This document shows positions 9,247-17,243 of a stretch of DNA of 23,575 bases, piece after piece. Source of the stretch: Acanthamoeba sp. SK_2022b (lineage: Eukaryota > Discosea > Longamoebia > Acanthamoebidae); contig JANDJZ010000571.1 in NCBI GenBank assembly GCA_027943245.1, positions 1 to 23,575 on the forward strand, read 5' to 3'. Each line of letters starts with the position of its first letter. The stretch's first letter is position 1. The position numbers and the translations under genes were made by a program. The notes beneath the pieces were generated by a model. That model saw nothing but the letters and a program-made list of their open reading frames with translations. It had not been told where the DNA came from and made no database searches.

Positions 9247-10040
9247 CATTTCCAAAACCGCAAAAAAGGGCGTCGCTTCCGCGTAAAAATGGACAACCAA
9301 AACAGGAAAGCCCTCTTCTTGGCCCTCATGAAGGCTGAACCTGCGCGGATGTTATCAAGCCCTATTCTTGGCTCATGGAGAACCTGCGCGAGATGACTCC
9401 CGCTATCAAGGGGAGGTGTGGGGGTATGAGCGTGAGGTTATAATTCGTTGCCTTGCTGAATGTTCTCTGCTGTGAAGAGAGCAAAGATACAACTTCGTTT
9501 ATTGCGCGCATGGGTAAACATGTTGAACAAGGAGAGAAGGGAGGAGCAACAAGAAAAAAAGAGGAGTCGAGGTAGCGGGCTTCAGAGGGATTTACTGCTG
9601 GCGAGACGTCTCCCGGCCTGTGGTAAGCTCCTTCGAGGGATTTACTGCTGTCGAGGACGTCTCCCCGTCTGTGGTAAGCTCCCTCCTCATCATCAGCCCT
9701 TGCTGCCACCTCTTGCCCTTTATTACTGTTTTGAACGCCTTAAATACGGCTACAATGGAACTGTGCTGGCCATTGTGGGATGAGTTGAGACTGGAATGCA
9801 GACCACATTCCACATGATTGACACGCAACAGGCGCTCGTTGGGGTCAGGTAAAACTGTCATTAATTGACCATTATGGGAACGGACCTACGAGGCAGTACA
9901 GTCGTCCATCTAGAGACCGCCTGGCAGTGGGAGGTCTCAGATAGCAAGGTCTCCCGCACGAAGAAGTGGACAAAATTCCATTGCAACCACTTTTCTCGAA
10001 CGAGGCGCGAAAAGAAAACCAAGAGAAATGCTCTACCCAT
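9247..10040. repeat. Dispersed repeat, copy B
   Basis: Second copy of the element at 6362-7135, in the same orientation. Its left part has a local duplication: a segment starting GCCCTCTTCTTGGCCCTCAT is followed within 50 bases by a second version, GCCCTATTCTTGGCTCAT, that copy A lacks. The doubled 50-base unit is at 9585-9685. The sequences just outside copies A and B show no similarity that I can see, so the alignable ends are genuine element or duplication borders. Confidence 0.88.
9585..9685. repeat. Tandem 50/51-base unit inside repeat copy B
   Basis: Same doubled unit as in copy A, with units 9585-9634 and 9635-9685. The two units differ from each other at the same positions in both copies (GGCGAGACGTC against GTCGAGGACGTC), so the doubling is ancestral. 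Confidence 0.88.
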
Positions 10041-10324
10041 CCTGCCGAGCCAGCGCCTCGCATTACGCTCTGGAGGTTGGCTTCTTTACGCCATCCATGC
10101 TCTGCCCTCAGAACCATCATCACGAGGTCGCTTGCTTGTTGTAGCTTAAGAACGAATAATGATACAAAAAATACTTGTTGAACACCCGCTATGGTGGCGG
10201 TGCTCGGTCGTGGTCGGCCATGCTTTGCATCTCCTGTCCGATCCCGCCTTGGCTCGCCTCGCCCAACTCCTCCACCTACGTTGCACCTCGCATCTATCAG
10301 GTCCACAACGCAGTAGCAGCACTG
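10041..10324. other. Intergenic region between repeat B and the transporter gene
   Basis: About 280 bases downstream of the transporter stop codon and right of repeat B. It contains no recognisable exon. It presumably includes the transporter 3' untranslated region. Confidence 0.5.
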
Positions 10325-12349
10325 CTACACACTACACGTAGGAGAGGAAAGAAGAACCTTGACGTGGATCTGTCGCACAAACACGACGGCGGCGAGGAGC
10401 AGGACGGACGCCATGAGGAAGATAGACTTGTAGCCCAGGTGAGACATGTGCATGGACTCGCTGAGTGGGTCCAGCAAATCGATCATCAGCCCCGCGATGG
10501 GCGGCGTGATCACCTGTGTGACCATGGACACATGCCACTCTCACGTCAGCCCTCTGCCCAGCCCCCGCATGGCGGCGTACCGTGGGAAGGACCCAGGACA
10601 TGTGCCACACGCCCAAGTCGGTGGCGTGGCTCTCGGTACGCGGCAGCACGTCGCTCGCCAACGCAAAATCGACACTTGTGCAAAAAAAATGTATTAAAAA
10701 AGTAAGATTGAATTTTGATAATTTAATACATAAAAATAAATTAATAGCACGTACGTGATGTAGCTGCCGTAGGCGAGGCCAAAGATGAAGCCGGAGAAGA
10801 TCATGACGGTGAAGTTGGTGGTGACGATCAGCACCATTGGCACCACCGCCATCACAGCGCCCGCCACGTACACCACCACCTTACGCCCATACCTGTCCGA
10901 CAGGTGCCCTGCCCCCACCCACCCACCCCCGTACACACGTGGTCCATAACCGAAGCCCCCCTCTCGCCTTCATGAACACGACGGAAGGAGGCGCGGTGTT
11001 ACCGGAGAGGAGGGCGGAGATGACGGAGCCGATGGTGACCATGCCCACGAAAAACGAGACGGCGGTCTCGGGGTCGTCGATGGCCAGCCCGAGGAACATG
11101 TACGGGCGCGGCACCGCGTCCTGCATGAAGAACTGCAGGAACTGGAGCATCACCTGGAACCCCGCCGTGAACAGGAATCGCGTCCAGAACACCTGCGTTG
11201 TTGCCCCAGTGGCGCGATGTGTGTGTCAGCAACGCAAACGCAAACGCAAACGCAAACGCAAACGCAAACGCAAACGCAAACGCAAACGCAAACGCAAACG
11301 CAAACGCAAACGCAAACGCAAACGCAAACGCAAACGCAAACGCAAACGCAAACGCGGGGGGGCAAATGCGCGAACCCAGCGAAAGTTGGGGTCCTTGAAG
11401 GGCCGGAGGGCCTCGCGGATCCAGTCCAAGAGGCGGAGGAGGCGACGGCTGGGAGGAGGTACGCCCGAGAAGGCGTCGCCCTCGGGGTCGAACGCGGCGA
11501 CGTCGATGATGCTCGGGCGCTCCTCCACACTGAACAACGTCCCTGTGTGCCGTAACAATTGGTGTACATAAGATATGAATAAATAAATATAATTAAGAAA
11601 TATATTGATATAAAAACAACCTGGCATGCGCGAGCGGTACCGACAAGACAGACCACTTGAAGCAGGGCGAGCAGCAAGAAGGCGCCGAAGTTGGTCATCG
11701 TGCTCAAGGTGATGCCGAGGACGCCTGCCCAAACGTTGGCGCATGCGCGATGAGCTCCGTTCGACACTGACGAGTGGTAGTCACAGGTGGGGAGGACAAC
11801 AGTACCGCCACCGAAGAGGTTGCCGAGCATGCTCATCAGGCCCAGCCAACCCGACGCCACTCCAAACTGGTCAATATTTACGCTCGATTAATTACCAAAT
11901 TAAATCCTCTACAGAAATAAACTAATTGATTGCATAATAAATAATCAATTAAATATAAATTCAGGCGGGCGCAACAGACCTGGGCCTGGGAGACGATGTC
12001 GGGCACGAGCGCGAGGTAGGGCGCAGCGGCCACGGCGTCGAACAGCTGGATGGCCAGGTAGGCCATCGCGTACGGGACTATCCACCCCACCCCTCTGTGC
12101 GCCAGCCACACAACCACGACAGCCACACAACCCGCACAAACGGGAGGTCGTCGTGAGTATGAGCGCGCGCCTGGTGTGCGCGTGAGTGTGGGGCGGAGTC
12201 ACCGGTGTTCGAGGAACGGGAAGGCGAGCATGGAAGCGGCCATGAAGGGGACTCCGACCACCATGTAGGGCATGCGCCGCCCAACGGGCAAGAGGCGGTG
12301 ATGCTTCTTCACCTGAGTCCGATCGCTGCGCATCGATCAACACACGCAC

Positions 12350-12402
<53 letters not shown>

Positions 12403-13019
12403 CGCGCGCGGCACCTGAGAATGCCGACGATGGGGTAGGCCACCAGCGAGACGACGGAGCCCGTGAGGGAGATCAGCCCGACCACCGTCCCCTTGTACTC
12501 GTGTCCAGCGATCGTCAACACCTGCGCGCGCGCTATCGCATGAGCCACGACACCCGACGACACATGACACACGACACACGACACACGACACACGACGACA
12601 CAACGCAGGCGGACCTGGAGTGGGAGGAGGAAGATGGGGAAGGCGCTCCACCAGGCGCTGCGCGCGAACCAGTAGAGGGCGATGCCGCAGAGCTGCAGAT
12701 TGCTCAGCGTTCGGCCGGCGTTGGCCTCCCCCAACTTGCTGCCCTCGAACACGAGGCCGCCGTCGCCATCTTCATCTCCAACGGTCAACTCTTCATCTCG
12801 TCGGTCGGCGAGCGAGGAGGTGGCGTCCACGTCTTCTTCGTTTTCACCAGGAGAGGAGTGCAGTTCGAGTGCTCCCTGGTGGTCCTCATTTTCGTGATGA
12901 TGAAGATGAACTTCCGGTAAATCTTGCAAGCTGACTGATGGACTGCTGTCAAGGGCGGCCACATGAGCTGCCGCCTCTGAAGCTTCGACTTCATCTGGCG
13001 CCAAGGGCCGCTCCTCCAT
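10325..13019 (-). CDS. Major facilitator superfamily (MFS) transporter, 12 helices
   Basis: Eleven exons: 13019-12615, 12521-12415, 12325-12203, 12094-11980, 11866-11806, 11724-11641, 11542-11376, 11192-11003, 10908-10755, 10674-10581 and 10513-10325. They give 562 residues. I use ATG 13019; the open frame continues upstream only to a TTG. A cytosolic N-terminus of about 105 acidic, His-containing residues precedes six helices (LCGIALYWFARSAWW through TNFGAFLLLALLQVVCLVG). A central loop follows (EERPSIIDVAAFDPEGDAF), then six more helices. The MFS signature is present between helices 8 and 9 as GHLSDRYGRK, and SDRTQVKKHHRLLPVGRR is its counterpart between helices 2 and 3. DFALASDVLP and LGVWHMSWVLPT resemble sugar/GPH-type or SLC45-like members. 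The substrate cannot be read from sequence. Splicing rebuilds helices at every junction; the last exon could in principle be followed by another. Confidence 0.93.
11229..11355. repeat. (ACGCAA)n hexanucleotide array in transporter intron 7
   Basis: About 21 near-perfect units of six bases on the plus strand, (TTGCGT)n in the sense of the transporter gene. It fills the intron between the exons ending at 11376 and starting at 11192. The hexamer makes long open frames in several phases, which are artefacts of the repeat. Confidence 0.95.
12352..12400. repeat. (CA)n microsatellite in transporter intron 2
   Basis: About 24 CA units on the plus strand, so GT in the sense of the minus-strand transporter gene, in the 5' half of the intron. 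Confidence 0.93.
12548..12602. repeat. Degenerate (ACACGAC)n tract in transporter intron 1
   Basis: Run of CACGACACA-type units inside the intron between transporter exons 1 and 2. It is similar in flavour to tracts at 15119-15150 and 4258-4326, suggesting that CACGA-like motifs expand repeatedly in introns of this genome. Confidence 0.8.
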
Positions 13020-13502
13020 CTTCTCTCGCCGTGAGCAAAACAAACTGGCGTCGTCGGTTATTTGGGCGGAAATAGCTAATTTGGTTTAATAATTTATAAT
13101 TTTATAACATAATTATAATTTTTTGCGAAGTGATACTTTTTGGATGTATTTTGTATTGTTTTAACGACTTTGCCTCCCTCGTTGAAGACAGAGGTAGAGA
13201 GAACGAAAACAGAAGAGCAGAGCATTTTTGAAGAAAATAAATATGAGAACAAAAGGAGACGTCGATGGAACGCGAGGCGGCTTGTCGTCATCAAGGTCGC
13301 GAAGAAGAGGAGGAGGAGATGATGGTCGGGATCTATACACGCGAAGAGGGCTGTGGTGGTGTGATGTGAACAAGAACGTGAAGAGGAGGAGGAAGAGGAG
13401 GAGGAAGAGGAGGAGCAAGGCGATGGCGTAAGAGGTCCGTGTGTGCAGCAAAAAGAGTAGGGGCAGTCCGCATTTGTCTCGGCGGCTGTTGTCCGCCGAC
13501 GA
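13020..13502. promoter_or_regulatory. Transporter promoter region and PP2C 3' flank with a long purine tract
   Basis: About 480 bases between the transporter start codon and the PP2C stop codon. The transporter-proximal part (13070-13140) is AT-rich, with a partly palindromic ATAATTATAATT. Next comes a purine-dominated tract on the plus strand (about 13296-13425; GAGGAGGAAGAGGAGGAGGA runs). A minus-strand open frame through this tract encodes only Leu/Phe/Ser-rich low-complexity text and starts at a non-ATG codon, so no gene is called. Confidence 0.45.
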
Positions 13503-13661
13503 CTATGATGATGACGAAGACGAAGAAGAGGAAGAGGATGAAGAGCGGTCGAAGAACACGATGACTACTGTTACATTGTCCTTGCTGTTTTTTTCAGACA
13601 CCACGTGTTCGACCAACGCACCGCTCACCTATGCGGCCACCGAGACGAGACAACCGTCAGA

Positions 13662-13718
<57 letters not shown>

Positions 13719-14832
13719 ACAATGACCACAGCTGGCAAAGGCGCAAAGAGGTCGCGGCGGCGACGGGGGACAGCGACGAACCTCCTCCTTGGGTTTCGTC
13801 TTGAGTGTGTGCCGAATGAACGTGGCCACCTCCTCCTCCGTCATGTAGTCCCACAGCCCGTCCGTGGCCAGCACCAGGAACTCGTCGTCCGGGCTCAGCT
13901 GCGTCACTTGCACCTGTGCGTTCACGAGCGAGCGAGCGATGAGCGGTCCGCTCGACGTCGGTCGCGCGCGCGCGTGGTTGGTGGCCGGCGCGAGGGAGGG
14001 GCGGACCTCGGGTTGTGGGATGATGATGTGTTTGAGGAGCCGGTCGCCTATGGAGCGCGTCACGGCGAGCACTCCGTTCACCCTCCACGTGTGGAACCAC
14101 ACCACGGTGCCGCCCGCGCTCTTGACCCGCTCCTTCTCGTCCTCCCGATTGGGCTTCTGAGTTGTGCATAACTGAACATTGGGGGGGGGCAGGGGAACAG
14201 AGACGTCATGATCAGTACGTCGTGTGCGCGCAGAGAGGAGGGGGAGGGGGGGTAGTTACTGAGAGTAGTTCGGTGTCCCCCGTGGGCGTTTTTCGGCAGA
14301 GCATGCCCTGCGAATCGCCGCAGTTGGCGACGATGAGGCGGTCTCCCCGGAGCAAGGCTGCCATGGCCGTAGACCCGTCATTCGACCCTGCGCGCACAGC
14401 GAGCCCCCCCCCCCAAACCAAACCAAATCGAAAGGTCAGCGCGCAAGGCAAGGCAAGGCGGCCGGGGACATCATGATGGATGCGATGGGCGTGGAGGGAG
14501 CGACGCACCCATGAAGGTGGCCTTCTCGGTGAACACCTTGTCGGCCCGAAGAAAGGCGTTGCCCAGCGCCGCCTCCTCCTGCCCCTTCTCCATCGAGTCC
14601 AACTCCTGCGCGATTGCCATGTGCAGTTGCGCCCTACGACCAGCGTAGCCAGGCCAGGTCAGCTCCACCGCATCTTGGCGCGGAACAATGGATGGCACGC
14701 GCGCACGCAAACGATGTGGGGCGGATGGGCTCACCGGCAGTACTCGGCGGCTTCCTTGCCCGAATGGCCATCGAAGATGCCAATGTAGATCTGTGGCGGC
14801 GCGTTTTTGAGGGCGTAGAGATCGTTGTAGTG

Positions 14833-14893
<61 letters not shown>

Positions 14894-16646
14894 GCACATC
14901 GTGACGGAAGAGCGCGTGAGTGAGACGCGGAGAGTCGGCAAACGTTCACAATGCACAACTGGGACAACAACAAGAAGAAAAGAGGCGCGAAGAGTGATAC
15001 CTCGATGACGAGATATGTGTCTTCGTTGGCATCCCGCACGCCCTTGTCCGTTTTGGCGTGGATTTCGTAGCCCCACGGCATGCCACTCGGGCTCTGCTCG
15101 GCGAACCCGCGTTAGCGGCCACACGACACACGACACACGACACACGAAGACGATCACCAACGACACGGACCTTTCCCCGATCCCCAAGGCGCGGTGATCG
15201 GTCGAGAGAGGGGTGGGCGGCGGAGAGGGCCTGCTTGAGGTGGGCGTGGACGAGCTCCTTGAGCTTGAGCGTGTCGGCCGTCGCCAGCGTGACGGCGGCC
15301 TCGTTCTCGCCCTTGGTCTCCTCCGTGTACTCGAGGTGTCCGCCCAGCACCGGCACGGTCCCGGGCCCGCTCGAGATGCCGCTGCCGATGCCGCTCTCGC
15401 TGCCGCCCCCGCCGTCCTCGGCCGTCGTCGTCGCCGTCGTCGTAGACGTCGTCGCCCGCTCGCCCTCGGCCGAGTCCCTCACCTTGGAGCCCTTCCGCTT
15501 CTTGTCCTTCTTCTTGTCCTTCTTGTCCTTTTTCTTGTCCTTCTTGTCCTTCTTGTCCTTGATGTCCATCTTGTCCTTGTCCGACTTCTTGTTCTTCTTG
15601 GCCTTCTTCGGTTTGTCTGCATGCTCGGCGGCGGCGGCGCCGCCGCTGCTTCGAAGGGCGCCGTCTGTTCGCCGGTCGTGCTGGTAGCCGCCGTGGGCCT
15701 GCCGTTGGTTTCGCAGCGTGCGCAGCATGTCGGCGATGAGGCAGACCTCGGCGGGCGTGGGTCGTCGGCCGTGCAGGGACTCGGCGAGGTCGAGCGCGAA
15801 CACGACGGCGCGGCCGGCCATCTCCTCGCGCGTCAGGCGGCCCGCCATGGCCGTGAGGCCGCCTGCACAGGTGACGCTCTTCTTGGGGTTGAACTGCTCC
15901 TGCATCTTCTTGTGGCTCATGAGCGCCCGCGCGCGCAGGTCGGGTTTCGGCTTGGGCGCTGTAGATGAAGAAGACCCCGCCCCCCTGGGAGAGGTTGAGG
16001 TGAGTCCTCGCGGAGATGTAGACACGCCACGGGGCGAATCGTCGGTATTGGCCTGTTCAGCGCCCCCTTCGCCCGCAGCTCCATCTTCGCTTCCTCCATT
16101 TGTGGCTGCGCCGCCCGATTTCGTGAGCTTGCCTCGTGGCGACATGGGCCTGCCGCCCTTGCCGATGAGGGTGGGCCACGCCCTCTCTTTGCCTGTCGTG
16201 TCTTGGCTCATTCTTTTGACCAACCCAGAAGATGACGTAGGTGTAGGAGAAGAATCGATGCTGTTCGATTTTAGAGGCGCAGGTGTAGCTTCTTCGCTCG
16301 AAGAGTATGAGGGGGATGTGGAGCTGCTGGGTGCCCCCTTCACTTCTGCCTCCTCTCTTTCAGTGCTGTTCTTAGGTCTCTTGCTTTGCGGCAGTGAGGC
16401 CTCTCCTTCCTTGTGCTCTTCCCCTACCACCGCTTCTACTTCTTCGCCTTCTTCAGAACGTCCCTTCGCTACGCTGGGGTCTAAAGGGGCCTTGCGTTTC
16501 CGCGCGCTGGCTGCTGCCTCTAGATGAACGTTGCGCCACGTATTGGATGAATGGAAGCGACGATGGCTCGAGCGGCTATGGGTAAAGATTGTGAGTGGGC
16601 TAATGGCTGGGCTGCGCAGGCAAATGTGCTTCGAAATTAAAATCAT
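13503..16646 (-). CDS. PP2C-family (PPM) protein phosphatase with long charged N-terminal extension
   Basis: Eight exons: 16646-15171, 15093-15001, 14832-14735, 14633-14509, 14387-14260, 14171-14007, 13913-13782 and 13628-13503. They give 780 residues. The C-terminal 280 residues are a complete Mn/Mg-dependent Ser/Thr phosphatase: GVRDANEDTY, IGIFDGHSGKEAAEYC, the GSTA motif, VANCGDS, WRVNGVLAVTRSIGD, LATDGLWDYM and KDNVTVVIVFF. The metal-binding Asp residues are present, so it should be active. The first 490 residues are one exon, without a known fold except a short helical patch (EEMAGRAVVFALDLAESLHG). They are Ser/Lys/Glu-rich, with SPRG repeats and a Lys-Asp tract (KKDKKDKKKDKKDKKKDKK). 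The chain ends in about 13 Ser. The start is uncertain: ATG 16646 gives a leader like a mitochondrial presequence, but an AT-rich TATA-like stretch overlaps it; the next in-frame ATG is at 16211, and an upstream exon is possible. Confidence 0.93.
13663..13716. repeat. (CA)n microsatellite in PP2C intron 7
   Basis: About 27 CA units on the plus strand, GT in the sense of the PP2C gene, between the exons ending at 13782 and starting at 13628. Confidence 0.94.
14834..14892. repeat. (CA)n microsatellite abutting the 3' splice site of PP2C intron 2
   Basis: About 28 CA units on the plus strand. In the sense of the gene the GT run goes straight into the acceptor (GTGTGTGCAG, exon from 14832). The dinucleotide tract therefore occupies the place of the polypyrimidine tract. 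Confidence 0.94.
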
Positions 16647-17243
16647 ATAAAATAATTTCGTTACCCCTCAGGACCTAATGCTGACTGTGCCGTGCAGATT
16701 TGCTGAGAGGGGGGAGGTCGCGTACTCGAGTTGTAGGCAGGTGCGCTGCCTCTTAAAAGGCCTTCAAAGAGTGAGGCAGGGCTTTGGGCCCAACTTTCTT
16801 CCTCCCTCTCTCTCCCTCCAAAGACCAGGTGCGTGGATCGATTGATCGATTCCCAACCTCCCTTTTTGCCACGACCGTTCCCCTTGCCTACCGGCCACTT
16901 TGTTTTTGTTTTGGCCTCTTTATTCGTGCCCGGTTATTTGTGGCCACAGCTGCTGGTTCAGGGCAAGCCAGGCCTTGGTGGTCCATTGATGTAGTGGTAG
17001 TACAGGTCTTTTTTACTTGGTAACGATTGGCCACACATGTGCGGGTCTCGCCTTCCTCCTTCCCTCCTCTCTCTCTCTCTCTCTCTCTTCCTTCTCCCTC
17101 CCGGCTGTTGGTCAAAACGTTTTCTAAATACATACCTCGCGACTCTCACGCTTCTGGGAACGACCCGGGGTTGTTCGTCGAGGCCGGTCCCGTTGTGCGT
17201 GTGAGTGAGGAGTCGGCTGGGCCAGGTTCGGGTGAGGTCTCGC
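16647..17243. promoter_or_regulatory. PP2C promoter region and SHK 3' flank
   Basis: About 600 bases between the SHK stop codon and the PP2C start. A (CT)n run at about 17066-17088, GA in the PP2C sense, is a possible GAGA-type promoter element. The sequence next to the PP2C ATG is TTATTTTATATG in sense, a TATA-like context. No exon or RNA gene is supported. Confidence 0.45.

Noticed and set aside
6362..10040. LTR retrotransposon with two LTRs
   Set aside because: No TG...CA ends, no primer-binding site and no gag/pol between the repeats. The enclosed gene is a spliced F-box/SPRY gene on the minus strand.
11198..11398. Asn-Ala, Lys-Arg and Gln-Thr repeat proteins over the hexanucleotide array
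   Set aside because: All frames are open because the repeat lacks stop codons. The array lies inside a transporter intron bounded by good splice sites.
13161..13451. Minus-strand frame with a Leu/Phe-rich signal-peptide-like start
   Set aside because: It starts at a non-ATG codon and is only the translation of the purine/pyrimidine tract between two genes.
16975..17040. tRNA-like segment with a D-arm-like GTAGTGGTAGTAC and a possible anticodon stem
   Set aside because: No T-arm consensus (GTTCRANNC) and no matching acceptor stem follow at the right distance.
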